A stretch of DNA of 64,000 nucleotides from the NCBI RefSeq assembly GCF_009696575.1, contig NZ_VULQ01000003.1:1-64000 (forward strand). The letters are read 5' to 3'. Under the pieces are notes generated by a model. That model was given only the letters and a program-made list of their open reading frames with translations. It was not told the origin of the DNA and searched no databases. A program made the position numbers and the translations under genes. Numbering within the stretch: the first letter of the stretch is position 1; each line of letters starts with the position of its first letter. This document shows, in pieces, positions 35,639 through 44,600 of this stretch. This DNA is from Anaerococcus porci. GTDB taxonomy: Bacteria > Bacillota > Clostridia > Tissierellales > Peptoniphilaceae.

Positions 35639-36820
35639 TTATCCAAAAATTTCTTTTTCAGATTTTCTTATATGTCTTTTTAAAATTATTTTTCTTTCAA
35701 AAGAGTTATCATATTCCATTATATTTGGATTGGCTGTGTTTATTACTCTTTCTTTATCATTAAATTCATCTAATAGACTCTTGTCCATATGCTCTTCTAA
35801 GCATTTTTCACTTAATTTTATTAGCCTAAATTTCTTAGATGGCTCTACCAATTCACTTTTTCCATATCCTAAATCATTTATAGCAAGTTCAATTAAATTT
35901 ACTCCAGCAAGAGTAGAGTAATAGAATGTCCTACCTTGTCTTTGGTTCATCTCTAAAACAAAGATTTCTCCAGTATTTGAATCCATCTTAAAATCCAAGT
36001 TAAATAAACCTACATAAGCTAGCTTATCAACTATATATTTTGCAATCTCTCTCATCTTCTCATTGTCTGCATCAACTTGAACCAGGTGATTTCCTACCGT
36101 CAAAACCCTTTTGTCAGAGATTAGATTTCTTGCAAGAACCATGGAAGTTTCACCCTTAGTAGACCTATATCCATTTAAGGAATACTCTGATCCATCTCCT
36201 CCATTTACATATTCTTGTACAATCATCTCTCCCTCGTAACCTGCCTTATAGATTTCTTTCAAAACTTTAATAGCTTCTTCTTTTGATGATATATCATAAC
36301 CCTTTTGTTTTTTTTCGAAATCAAGAGCATAAAGGGCTGGGAAATCATCAGGCTTCATAAAGATATGTCCTTCAAGACTTAAGCTTTCTATATTATCTTT
36401 TCTGATAATTTCAGTTTTCGGATACCTAACCCCTATCTTATCAAGATATTCATAAAACTTTGACTTATAAAATAATTCTTTATAAATTCTTCCGAAAGGA
36501 TAGGCAGCCTTACAATCAAAGTCTAACCTATCTAAATTCTTACATAGTATATTAAGATATATCTCATTAGGTGCAAAGATTATAAATATTGTATCAGGAT
36601 ACTTTTTTGCTTCTTCATTAAGCATAGTCACAAATTGATCATCATGACTTGAAAATCCTTTTTTATAAGTAAGGGTTGAGATTTTAGTATTTCTATAAAC
36701 ATTTAAAATCCCTGACCCTACCGTAACTGCCTTTTTATTAAAGGCTTCAAAGTAGCTCCTAGCTACAGAGTATGAATTATCGTCCGTACCTAAAACTAAA
36801 GCTCTTACTTCTTTCATCAT
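35639..36820 (-). CDS. ATP-grasp ligase, possibly adding an acidic D-amino acid to peptidoglycan
   Basis: This 393-residue enzyme has the ATP-grasp fold: an N-terminal Rossmann-like domain (about 1-110), the ATP-binding lid (about 115-210: FMKPDDFPALYALDFEKKQK, then EMIVQEYVNGGDGSEYSLNG) and the magnesium-binding end (about 255-300: GLFNLDFKMDSNTGEIFVLE, then MNQRQGRTFYY). Members couple a carboxylate to an amine with ATP. The layout resembles the D-aspartate ligase (Aslfm) group that attaches D-Asp to peptidoglycan lysine, and the neighbouring FemAB gene supports a cell-wall role. Anaerococcus walls are reported to use D-Glu bridges, so D-Glu is a candidate. The gene is five bases from thrS and probably shares its transcript. 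Confidence 0.8.
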   Translation of the reverse strand: MMKEVRALVLGTDDNSYSVARSYFEAFNKKAVTVGSGILNVYRNTKISTLTYKKGFSSHDDQFVTMLNEEAKKYPDTIFIIFAPNEIYLNILCKNLDRLDFDCKAAYPFGRIYKELFYKSKFYEYLDKIGVRYPKTEIIRKDNIESLSLEGHIFMKPDDFPALYALDFEKKQKGYDISSKEEAIKVLKEIYKAGYEGEMIVQEYVNGGDGSEYSLNGYRSTKGETSMVLARNLISDKRVLTVGNHLVQVDADNEKMREIAKYIVDKLAYVGLFNLDFKMDSNTGEIFVLEMNQRQGRTFYYSTLAGVNLIELAINDLGYGKSELVEPSKKFRLIKLSEKCLEEHMDKSLLDEFNDKERVINTANPNIMEYDNSFERKIILKRHIRKSEKEIFG

Positions 36821-36825
36821 ATCTC

Positions 36826-38751
36826 CTAGAATAAAGACTTCATTGACTTGGAATCTTTTTCTTCATTTAATTTTTCAATAAATTCTTCGAATGAAACGTC
36901 TTTTGTTTCTTCTCCGTCCCTATTTCTTACTGTAAGTTTGCCAGATTCTTCTTCTTTTTCACCTACAACTAGCATGTAGTTTGTTCTCATAAGTTGAGCT
37001 TGTCTAATCTTATAGCCTACACCCTCACTTCTGTGGTCAACTTCTACTCTAAAACCTTCTTTTTCGATTTTTTTACATAAGTCATCAGCAAAATCAGAAT
37101 ATTTATCAGATACTGGAATTATAACAACTTGTTTAGGATTAATCCAAAGAGGGAATCTTCCTGCAAATTGTTCTGTAATAGATCCTATAAATCTTTCAAT
37201 AGAACCTAAAAGAGCTCTGTGAAGCATAACTGGTCTTTGTTTTTCACCATTTTCATCTACATATGTTAGGTCAAAGTTTTGTGGCAATTGGAAATCAAGT
37301 TGAATTGTTCCACATTGCCATGTTCTTTTAGCCGCATCTTCTAAGTGGAAATCAATCTTTGGACCATAAAATGCTCCATCTTTTGGATTTATTTGATATT
37401 CAATTCCACGTTCTATTAAAGCATCTTCTAGGGCCTTTTCTGCAAAGTTCCACTCTTCAATCTTACCCATAAAGTCATCTGGTCTTGTTGAAAGCTCGAT
37501 TTTATATTTGAAACCAAATGTAGAATAAAGTAAATCGGCAAGGTCAATCATCTTAAATACCTCATCCTTTACTTGACTTGGTAGGCAGTATACATGAGCA
37601 TCGTCTTGAGTAAATGTTCTTACTCTGAAAAGTCCATGTAAAGCACCTGAAAGTTCATGTCTGTGAACTTGGCCATATTCTGCAAGTCTTATAGGAAGAT
37701 CTCTATATGAATGTGGTTCTTCTCCATATACTAATACTGAACCTGGACAGTTCATAGGTTTTATTGCATAATTCTCACCATCTATTTTTGTAAAATACAT
37801 GTTTTCTTTGTAGTGATCCCAGTGACCTGACCTATGCCATAGTTCTTCATTCATAATTAATGGTGTTTTTATTTCTCCATAACCATTTTTCTCAAGTACT
37901 TTTGTCCACCAATTTAAAAGCTCATGTCTTAGAATCATTCCATTTTCTTTGAAAAATGGGAATCCTGGAGCTTCCTCATGGAAAGAGAATAGGTTCATTT
38001 CCTTACCTATTTTCCTATGATCACGTCTTTTGGCTTCTTCTTGTAATTGTATATATTCATCTAATTGTTTCTTCTTCTCAAAACTTATACCATAAATTCT
38101 TTGAAGCATCTTCCTATCAGAATCTCCTCTCCAATAAGCACCAGCTATTGATTTAAGTTTGATAGCCTTTATAGCTTTTGTTGAAAGAAGGTGTGGTCCT
38201 CTACAAAGGTCAACAAATACACCATCTCCCATATCATATATTGTAATCAACTCATCTTTTGGAAGATCTTCTATCAATTCAACCTTATAGTCTTGACCTT
38301 CTTTCTTGAAATATGATAGGGCATCTTCCCTTGAAATTTCTTTTCTTTCAATTTTGAGGTCTTTTTTTGCAATTTCTTTCATTTTTGCTTCGATTTTTTC
38401 TAAATCTTCTGGAACAAACCTATGCTCTAAATCTACATCATAGTAGAATCCATCATTTATAGCAGGTCCTATAGCAAATTTAGCATCAGGCCAGATTTCT
38501 TTTATAGCTGCTGCCATTAAGTGGCTTGATGTATGCCAAAATATCTCTTTTCCTTCTTCATCATCAAATTTAACTACTCTAAAATCACAATCTTCATTAA
38601 TTGGCTCAGCATAGCCTTTAACTTCACCATTTACAACAGCACCAAGAGCTGATCTAAAAAGTCCTTCAGAGATATCTTTTGTAACATCTCCTACTCTTAC
38701 TCCATCTTCATATTCTTTTACATTTCCATCTGGCAATTTTACATCCACCAT
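36826..38751 (-). CDS. thrS: Threonyl-tRNA synthetase
   Basis: This 641-residue class II synthetase charges tRNA-Thr. It has the N-terminal TGS domain (1-60), the editing domain (about 65-220, with HTSSHLMAAAIKEIWPDA and CRGPHL), the catalytic core (about 240-530) with the zinc ligands in MNCPGSVLVYG and HRHELSGALHGLFRVR, and the C-terminal anticodon-binding domain (about 535-641). The length is typical. It follows a threonine-type T-box leader, so its level should rise when uncharged tRNA-Thr builds up. The ATP-grasp gene begins only five bases after the stop codon. Confidence 0.98.
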   Translation of the reverse strand: MVDVKLPDGNVKEYEDGVRVGDVTKDISEGLFRSALGAVVNGEVKGYAEPINEDCDFRVVKFDDEEGKEIFWHTSSHLMAAAIKEIWPDAKFAIGPAINDGFYYDVDLEHRFVPEDLEKIEAKMKEIAKKDLKIERKEISREDALSYFKKEGQDYKVELIEDLPKDELITIYDMGDGVFVDLCRGPHLLSTKAIKAIKLKSIAGAYWRGDSDRKMLQRIYGISFEKKKQLDEYIQLQEEAKRRDHRKIGKEMNLFSFHEEAPGFPFFKENGMILRHELLNWWTKVLEKNGYGEIKTPLIMNEELWHRSGHWDHYKENMYFTKIDGENYAIKPMNCPGSVLVYGEEPHSYRDLPIRLAEYGQVHRHELSGALHGLFRVRTFTQDDAHVYCLPSQVKDEVFKMIDLADLLYSTFGFKYKIELSTRPDDFMGKIEEWNFAEKALEDALIERGIEYQINPKDGAFYGPKIDFHLEDAAKRTWQCGTIQLDFQLPQNFDLTYVDENGEKQRPVMLHRALLGSIERFIGSITEQFAGRFPLWINPKQVVIIPVSDKYSDFADDLCKKIEKEGFRVEVDHRSEGVGYKIRQAQLMRTNYMLVVGEKEEESGKLTVRNRDGEETKDVSFEEFIEKLNEEKDSKSMKSLF

Positions 38752-38779
38752 ATTCTCTCTCCTTATTCTTTAATAATTA

Positions 38780-39005
38780 CTTTTAAATAATAAAAAAGAC
38801 ACATCATCCCAAAGGACGATGTGTCGTGGTTCCACCTTAATTTAAACTCATTAATGTTTTATCGCAGACCTTGCGCTTCCTATTAAGGAAAATATCGGGG
38901 GTGGTCTTCAGAATAGTCTTTAATAGAAAGCTTTCAGCTTCTGCTTTCCTCTCTGTAAAAAAGTAAAATCCCTACTCTTCCCTTCAAATACTTATATGAA
39001 ACTTA
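38780..39005 (-). promoter_or_regulatory. T-box riboswitch (threonine) upstream of thrS
   Basis: The minus strand carries the conserved T-box bulge AAGGTGGAACCACG (complement at about 38825-38838), followed by a terminator hairpin built from GACACATCRTCC and its complement (38798-38825) and a T-run. An antiterminator can form from the T-box and upstream bases. The stem I region contains GAAGACCACCCC (complement at about 38897-38909), whose ACC fits a threonine specifier codon. Uncharged tRNA-Thr should stabilise the antiterminator. Confidence 0.95.
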
Positions 39006-39293
39006 TGTTTACATAATACTACAAAAAAATTTAATTGCAAATAATTTTTAAAAAAGTTTATTTGCCTAAGAAAATATTTATAAGAATAAAAATCTATTGT
39101 AACTTATATAAGCATGAGTTATGATTTTTATCTTTCCAAATAAGAACTTCTCTTTTACCTAAATAAATTCTTATCTTAATAAATAATGTTTAATTCTGAT
39201 TATTTTTCATAAAAAATATTGCTAATCGAAAAATATTTTCACAATTTATATAGTATGTGATATAATACACGCATGATTAAATAAGGAGTTATT

Positions 39294-39995
39294 ATGGTTT
39301 TAACTAATACAAAAATTAAAAGAAAATTTATAAAGGATGAAGCTTACGATATAATCTCCGAGCAAATTATAAGGGGTGAGTTAATGCCTAAGACAAGACT
39401 TAGGATAAATGACTTATCTAAAGACTTGGGGATTTCTAGAACTCCTGTAAGGGAGGCCTTATTAAAGCTTGAAGATGAGGGACTTGTTATGACTAAGGCA
39501 AATAGGTGGACTATGGTTGCCCCTATTAATATCAAAGAAACCTTGGATATCTATCCAATTATTTCAAGTTTAGAATGTCTTTCACTTAGGTTAGGTTTTA
39601 AAAGGATTGATGAAAAAATAATTAAAAAATTAGAAGATGTTAATGAAAAGATTAAACTTAAAAGTAAGGAAAAAGACCAACTTGAAATTTTAAAACTTGA
39701 CGAAAAATTTCACAAGATTATTATAGACTCGTCTTTAAATGATGAAATTTATCCTATAATTGAGGGTCTTAAGAGAAAGGTAAAAAGAGTTGAAATTTAC
39801 TTTTTTGAAAGCCATAAGGATCAATTTACAACTTATGAGGAACATAAAAAGCTTATTGAGTACTTAAAGGATAAAGATTTTGAAAAATCTATAAATGCCC
39901 TAAGAAAAAACTGGGTCAATACCCTTGATAGTCTTGACGAAATTACTGAAGACATTGAGGTAGATAGTGATGAAGATTTGTTACCAAATAATTAA
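39294..39995 (+). CDS. GntR-family transcriptional regulator, FadR/FCD subfamily
   Basis: This 233-residue regulator has an N-terminal winged helix (about 15-75: AYDIISEQIIRGELMPKTRL, then DLSKDLGISRTPVREALLKL) and a C-terminal all-helical FCD ligand domain (about 85-215) with the metal-binding His pattern in LDEKFHKIIIDS and YEEHKKLIEYL. FCD regulators often sense organic acids or sugar acids and control uronate or gluconate use. The KdgT permease gene lies about 730 bases downstream on the same strand and is a plausible target. The start follows AAGGAG at the right distance. Confidence 0.92.
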   Translation: MVLTNTKIKRKFIKDEAYDIISEQIIRGELMPKTRLRINDLSKDLGISRTPVREALLKLEDEGLVMTKANRWTMVAPINIKETLDIYPIISSLECLSLRLGFKRIDEKIIKKLEDVNEKIKLKSKEKDQLEILKLDEKFHKIIIDSSLNDEIYPIIEGLKRKVKRVEIYFFESHKDQFTTYEEHKKLIEYLKDKDFEKSINALRKNWVNTLDSLDEITEDIEVDSDEDLLPNN

Positions 39996-40728
39996 ATTAT
40001 TAAGAATAAAATTATTTTAAATATAGTATACTGTCAAACTTAATTAAGATAGGCCATTTTCTAATCTTTTATAAATATAATACTTAAGATAAAGGATATA
40101 GCTTTTTAACAGTAATAGTAGCTATCTAATAGGCTTACAACTTTCTTGTAAGAGTCAATATTTGCCAAATGTAATTAATTTTGTGTACAATATTGATCCA
40201 AATTTATACTTCAAAGATTTGCAAATATGGTAAAATTTTAAAATCAACTTATTCTTAGTTTTTGCTATCTTATTTTACTACAGATATAAGTTAATTATGA
40301 TAGTGATTTTACTTTAATAGATTTAAATTAAGGCTTTGTGTAAATTTTCTATTTTTAGGCTTTAAATTTTCACAACGCTTTTAATTTTAACTAATATTAA
40401 AATGACCTCTTCTTTAATAAGTAAGTTTACAACAAAATGTATATTTAACTTATCATTTACAATTTTAATGCTATATTTATACTATATGATATTATTGAAA
40501 ATATATTCTAAATTATTTTTATTATTATAATTAATTATTCATTACTTACTTCAATGATATATCTATATTTTTTATTGCTCCCTAAACCTGACAAGGATTT
40601 AGGGAAACAGTAATCCAAATTTAAATAATAATTAAGTTTTGAAATTTTCTTAATATTAGATTAGGAAAATTATTTTTTATTTAATATTAGTGATTTTGGG
40701 TATCAATTTATAGTTAGGAGATGATTAT
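39996..40728. other. Long gene-free region upstream of kdgT
   Basis: These 730 bases hold no open frame with coding character and no recognised RNA family. The only structure I see is a hairpin at 40580-40604 (CCCTAAA with TTTAGGG, 11-base loop) about 125 bases before kdgT, without a T-run. It could be part of the kdgT leader or a regulator site. The very high A+T content suggests decayed sequence. Confidence 0.45.
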
Positions 40729-41670
40729 ATGCTTAAATTCATGAAAAAAATCCCGGGCGGACTACTTTTAATACCAATGCTTATATCCGCCCTTTTTCAT
40801 ACTTTTTTGCCTGACTTTTTTGTGGTGCCAGGCATAACAGAAGCCATTTTTACCACAAAAGGAACTAATTATATAGTAGGACTTATTTGTTTTTTATCTT
40901 CAACTGCTATTGATATAAAAAATATAAGCAAGGTTTTAAAAAAACAAGGTACAATCCTGCTTCTTAAGATTTTCCTTTGCTTTATATTTGGAATAATTTT
41001 TATAAAAATCTTTGGACTTGATGGAGTCTTTGGCATATCTGCCCTAGCCTTTATTACTTGCATTTGTTCTATTAACCCATCCCTTTACCTTGCCCTATCT
41101 CACGACTATGGAAATAAAGATGATGAAGCAGCCTTTGGTCTTACAGGAATTCTTTGTGTACCAGCCTTTCCTATCTTGGTTTATTCTATATCTAAATCAT
41201 CTGCGATAGATTGGACACCTGTAATATCTGTACTTATACCAATTGTACTTGGAATATTGATAGGAAATCTTGATAAAGATATGGCTAAATTCTTCACACC
41301 TGCTGTAACTATCCTTACTCCTTTTATGGGTTGGTCTTTTGGAGCAGGAATAAATATTATAGAGGCCCTAAAAGCAGGCCCTCAAGGAATACTTGTTACA
41401 ATATTATTTTACCTATTGATATTTCCTCCAATATTTTTCTATGAGAGAAAAATCCTTAAGGAAAATGGAATTACAACATTTGGTATATCTTCCATAGCAG
41501 GACTTTCTGTATCAGTTCCAACTATAATTGCCCATACAGATAAGAGTATAGGCCTTATAGCCAATACTGCTACAGCTCAAATAGCCCTAGGAGTTGTCCT
41601 AACAAGTATTATAACTCCAATTCTTACGGGCATTTATACAGACAAGAAAAAAATAAAGAAAAATACTTAA
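40729..41670 (+). CDS. kdgT: 2-keto-3-deoxygluconate permease
   Basis: This 313-residue membrane protein has about ten helices and the length of KdgT family transporters. The start MLKFMKKIPGGLLLIPMLIS, then FLPDFF, GLICFLSSTAIDIKNISKVL, and DDEAAFGLTGILCVPAFPIL are the conserved family segments. It would import 2-keto-3-deoxygluconate, a product of pectin or glycosaminoglycan uronate breakdown, by proton symport. No KDG kinase or aldolase is in the window. The FCD-type regulator upstream may control it. An ATG after TTAGGAGATG supports the start. Confidence 0.93.
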   Translation: MLKFMKKIPGGLLLIPMLISALFHTFLPDFFVVPGITEAIFTTKGTNYIVGLICFLSSTAIDIKNISKVLKKQGTILLLKIFLCFIFGIIFIKIFGLDGVFGISALAFITCICSINPSLYLALSHDYGNKDDEAAFGLTGILCVPAFPILVYSISKSSAIDWTPVISVLIPIVLGILIGNLDKDMAKFFTPAVTILTPFMGWSFGAGINIIEALKAGPQGILVTILFYLLIFPPIFFYERKILKENGITTFGISSIAGLSVSVPTIIAHTDKSIGLIANTATAQIALGVVLTSIITPILTGIYTDKKKIKKNT

Positions 41671-41678
41671 AAAGAATA

Positions 41679-41830
41679 GAGTCTGTTGCAAAATTATAAA
41701 TTTCTAATGTTTCATCATTACAAGTTACTCATAGACAATTTGAGAATACTTCTATCTCAATGAAGTCCAATTGTCGTGGATGATGTTATAATGGCTTTGG
41801 AAAGATTGATTCATTTCTGCAAATGTCTTC
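41679..41830 (+). mobile_element. MITE-like repeat, copy 4 (most degraded)
   Basis: This ~152-base copy begins GAGTCTGTTGCAAAATTATA and ends near CATTTCTGCAAATGTCTTC, so the right end has drifted. The internal blocks AGACAATTTGAGAATA and CCAATTGTCGTGGA match the other copies. It lies between kdgT and the THF riboswitch and could act as the kdgT 3' hairpin. Confidence 0.8.
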
Positions 41831-41878
41831 TTTACTTTTTTTAGTATATGTACTATAATTATAAACAAAATATAAATT

Positions 41879-41960
41879 GGTAGAGTAGGACTAAAGCGTT
41901 AAGTGCTAGAAAATGGGATGTTGTTTCTAGACGAAAGATTTTAGTCCGCATCCGCTACCA
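41879..41960 (+). promoter_or_regulatory. Tetrahydrofolate (THF) riboswitch
   Basis: The sequence follows the THF riboswitch pattern: GGTAGAGTAGGACTAAAGCG, then TTAAGTGCTAGAAAATGGGA, then TGTTGTTTCTAGACGAAAG, and CCGCATCCGCTACC closing P1. It sits 40 bases before the folT start, as expected. A hairpin CCATCATA/TATGATGG follows at 41958-41976, and a second CTACC at 41981-41985 next to the ribosome-binding site could compete for the 5' GGTAG, giving a translational switch. Confidence 0.93.
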
Positions 41961-42000
41961 TCATATCCTATGATGGCAGACTACCGAATAGGAGGAATTT

Positions 42001-42549
42001 TTGAAAAATCTTAAAAACATTAGAACTATGATATTGCTATCATTTTTTATAGCCTTATCAGTTGTAGTATCCAAATTTTTTTCTATCACTACAATGAGCC
42101 AAAAGGTTGGTCTTGGCTTTATAGTTACAGCCCTTATGTGCTCAATTTTTAATCCATCACTTGCAGTTATTGCATCTATAATAATTGATCTTGTGGCAAA
42201 TCTTTTATTCCCAACTCCTGGAGGTTTTTACCTTCCCTTTGTTATTACTAAGATTGCTTCTGCCCTTATCTATACTTTCTTTTTGTATAGAAAAGAGATT
42301 ACAAGAAAAAACATCATATGTGCAACTACTCTAAACACCTTGATTACAAGCTTATTTTTAAATACAATCTGGGTAAGCCAGCTTACTGGAAATCCCTTTA
42401 TAAGCCAATTTTTATTAAGGATACCCTCTATGGCCTTTAACTATGTCTTACACACCATAGTTTTAGTTATAATCTTGCCAAAACTTGCACATCTATTAAG
42501 AAAAGAAGTAAAAAGACTAGGTGCTCAGCCAGAAAATGCACCTTATTAA
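42001..42549 (+). CDS. folT: Folate-specific S component of an ECF transporter
   Basis: This 182-residue membrane protein has about six helices and the ECF S-component start LRTMILLSFFIALSVVVSKF type (here NIRTMILLSFFIALSVVVSK), the LGFIVTALMCSIFNPSLAVI segment, and FYLPFVITKI. S components bind the vitamin and use a shared EcfAAT energising module, which is not in this window. The THF riboswitch directly upstream identifies the substrate as folate. The start is a TTG preceded by AGGAGGA; no ATG lies at a suitable distance. A terminator follows. Confidence 0.94.
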   Translation: MKNLKNIRTMILLSFFIALSVVVSKFFSITTMSQKVGLGFIVTALMCSIFNPSLAVIASIIIDLVANLLFPTPGGFYLPFVITKIASALIYTFFLYRKEITRKNIICATTLNTLITSLFLNTIWVSQLTGNPFISQFLLRIPSMAFNYVLHTIVLVIILPKLAHLLRKEVKRLGAQPENAPY

Positions 42550-42556
42550 AAATTTT

Positions 42557-42620
42557 TAAAAACAGGGATTATTGAAATTAACCCATAATATGGGATAAGT
42601 TCATATAGGCCCTGTTTTTT
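42557..42620 (+). terminator. Terminator after folT
   Basis: AAAAACAGGG and CCCTGTTTTTT pair at the base of a long imperfect hairpin with internal GGGATAAG/ACCCATA-type pairing, followed by a T-run. It lies just after the folT stop. Confidence 0.75.
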
Positions 42621-42675
42621 AGTCTATTATTTATTAAATTTTCATTTTTCTTAAAATCTCTTTTGAAAAATAAAT

Positions 42676-43377
42676 TTATTGAGGTTTATATGAAGTTTCA
42701 TAATAGAACATGTCTCCTCTAGCATAGGATATAGTATACTCTATTATATTTTCTTCAATATCAAATGTTGTTCTAATAATCTTAAGGCAGGGACTATTTT
42801 TTTTAAGTCCTAAGGACTTTGCCATCTCACTATCAAGCTCTGATACTGAAAATCTCTCCTTAATTTGGTAAATATTTACCTTAAAGTTTTCCCTAAATAT
42901 ATCATATAGGGCCTTTTTTTCTAGTAAATTTTTATCTACTTGAGAAAACCTCCCATAGGGAATAGTAGTTTTTTCATACATCATCGGCACATTATCTGCC
43001 AACCTTAGTCTGTCAAATTGTATGACTTTTTCCTTATCTTTTAACTTCATTTTATCCTTTAATTTATTATTTGCATCTCTTATGGCATAGTCTACTACTA
43101 AAGACTTAGGCGTTTTGCCATTTTTCTTAGTTTGCTCTGTAAAGGAATAGTAGTTTGATAAGTTTTCCCTATCTCTTTCTCTTATAAAGGTTCCCTTTCC
43201 CTGAATTTGGTAAAGGATACCTGAATTTACAAGATAGCCTATAGCATTTCTTACGGTTGTTCTTGAAACATCGTAGTCTTTACAAAGTTGCCTTTCTGAA
43301 GGAAGCTTATCTCCATTATTCATTATGGCAATCTTTTCCAAAAGTTCATCTATAAGCTTTGTATAAAGAGCTGACAT
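42676..43377 (-). CDS. GntR-family regulator with UTRA domain, predicted repressor of the amino-sugar regulon
   Basis: This 233-residue regulator has a winged helix (about 1-70: MSALYTKLIDELLEKI, then KLPSERQLCKDYDVSRTTVR and YQIQGKGTFI) and a C-terminal UTRA effector domain (about 80-230) of the HutC/NagR type. UTRA domains usually bind phosphorylated sugars such as GlcNAc-6-phosphate or glucosamine-6-phosphate. Its ATG follows the agaS stop codon directly, so agaS and this gene are one unit and the regulator is probably autoregulated through the operator at 44524-44535. Matching operators at 32575-32586 and 50054-50065 predict that it also controls GH101 and the ABC transporter. Confidence 0.92.
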   Translation of the reverse strand: MSALYTKLIDELLEKIAIMNNGDKLPSERQLCKDYDVSRTTVRNAIGYLVNSGILYQIQGKGTFIRERDRENLSNYYSFTEQTKKNGKTPKSLVVDYAIRDANNKLKDKMKLKDKEKVIQFDRLRLADNVPMMYEKTTIPYGRFSQVDKNLLEKKALYDIFRENFKVNIYQIKERFSVSELDSEMAKSLGLKKNSPCLKIIRTTFDIEENIIEYTISYARGDMFYYETSYKPQ

Positions 43378-44508
43378 TTATTTATATTCATGAATTGTAA
43401 CGCCTTTTACAACTCTGTTTACTGTGTTTGATCTAGAAGGATTGTCAGGTCTATTACCCACCCTTAAACTTGTAACTAGAGCAAATATTTGGGCAATTAC
43501 TATATATACTATAGAAAGATAAGCATCATTTAAGTCATCTGATTCAAAAATAAGCTCATAATCTCTATCAAGATTGGAATTTGCAATTCCTATCAACTTT
43601 TTAGCTATACCGTCATTATATACTTCGTCTAAAACATCAAGATCATATAGTCTTGTATAAGCATTTGATGATACAAAAGAAACTAATAGGGTATTTTCGT
43701 CTATGAATGATTTTGGACCATGTCTAAATCCCATAGAAGAATCCCAAATTGTAGCAACCTCTCCTGCTGTAAGCTCTAAAATTTTAAGTCTTGCTTCCTT
43801 GGTAAGCTTTCCTAAAGGACCTGAACCAAGATATACAACCCTATTAAAATCAAAGTTTACTAAGTCTTCTAGTTCATCTATTCTAGCATAAATTTCTTTT
43901 CCAAGTTTTGAAAGCTTTTCTACAATTTCCTTTTTATTTTCACTCTTTGAATCGAATATCAAAAGAGTTGCTAAAAGCATAGATGAAAATGAGTTTGTCA
44001 TGGCAAAACCCTTATCATTTGTAATTTCAGGCTCTAAAAATACATAAGAGTTAGGATCATCATATAGACCTTTTGCAAGCTCACCATCTTTTGCACAAGT
44101 TATAGGTAGGTTGTAGAAATCATCCACTAATTGTTGCCCTAATTTAACTGCAGCTAAAGATTCTGGGGAGTTTCCACTTCTTGCAAAGGAAACTAAAAGA
44201 GTCTTTTGATCTTTTTGAAAGTGTAGGTAAGGGGAAGAAACTAAGTCTGTTGTAGCTACTGATTCAAAGTTAAAATCACCATGAGTCTTAAGATAGTCTA
44301 CAGCTACATTCCCAACATATTCGCTAGTTCCTGCTCCTGTAAATATTACCTTAGTGTCTTTGCCAAGTTTTTCTAAAAATTTATCAATATCGCCTTTTCT
44401 TTCTTCATACAGGCTATACACATCAAGCCAAGTATCAGCTTGGTTTAGAATCTCAGTATAGGTGTTTTTAAAGTCTTTTTCTTCTAATTTGTTTTTATCC
44501 AATAGCAT
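43378..44508 (-). CDS. agaS: SIS-family amino-sugar-phosphate deaminase/isomerase
   Basis: This 376-residue cytoplasmic enzyme has two SIS domains with VIFTGAGTSEYVGNVAVDYL, VSFARSGNSPESLAAVKLGQ, FAMTNSFSSMLLATLL and DSSMGFRHGPKSF, the layout of AgaS. AgaS converts galactosamine-6-phosphate to tagatose-6-phosphate and ammonia. It fits with lacC and lacD in the same locus, which take tagatose-6-phosphate to triose phosphates; lacA and lacB are absent, which supports an amino-galactose source. It has its own strong promoter with the GntR-type palindrome and an AGGAGG ribosome-binding site. Confidence 0.92.
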   Translation of the reverse strand: MLLDKNKLEEKDFKNTYTEILNQADTWLDVYSLYEERKGDIDKFLEKLGKDTKVIFTGAGTSEYVGNVAVDYLKTHGDFNFESVATTDLVSSPYLHFQKDQKTLLVSFARSGNSPESLAAVKLGQQLVDDFYNLPITCAKDGELAKGLYDDPNSYVFLEPEITNDKGFAMTNSFSSMLLATLLIFDSKSENKKEIVEKLSKLGKEIYARIDELEDLVNFDFNRVVYLGSGPLGKLTKEARLKILELTAGEVATIWDSSMGFRHGPKSFIDENTLLVSFVSSNAYTRLYDLDVLDEVYNDGIAKKLIGIANSNLDRDYELIFESDDLNDAYLSIVYIVIAQIFALVTSLRVGNRPDNPSRSNTVNRVVKGVTIHEYK

Positions 44509-44523
44509 AATAACCTCCTGTAT

Positions 44524-44572
44524 TGGTAACTACCATTACTTTAAGTGTATACGATTCCAAGTTTCATGTCAA
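44524..44572 (-). promoter_or_regulatory. Promoter and GntR-type operator of agaS-gntR
   Basis: On the minus strand TTGACA (44567-44572) and TACACT (44544-44549) are 17 bases apart. Eight bases further lies TGGTAGTTACCA (44524-44535), one base away from the perfect palindrome upstream of GH101. Confidence 0.82.
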
Positions 44573-44600
44573 GATTAGAGACTAAAAATAGCTTTGGAAT

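Noticed and set aside
39996-40728. A hidden RNA or small gene upstream of kdgT
   Set aside because: Only one modest hairpin is visible; no conserved aptamer pattern, tRNA cloverleaf or coding frame was found.
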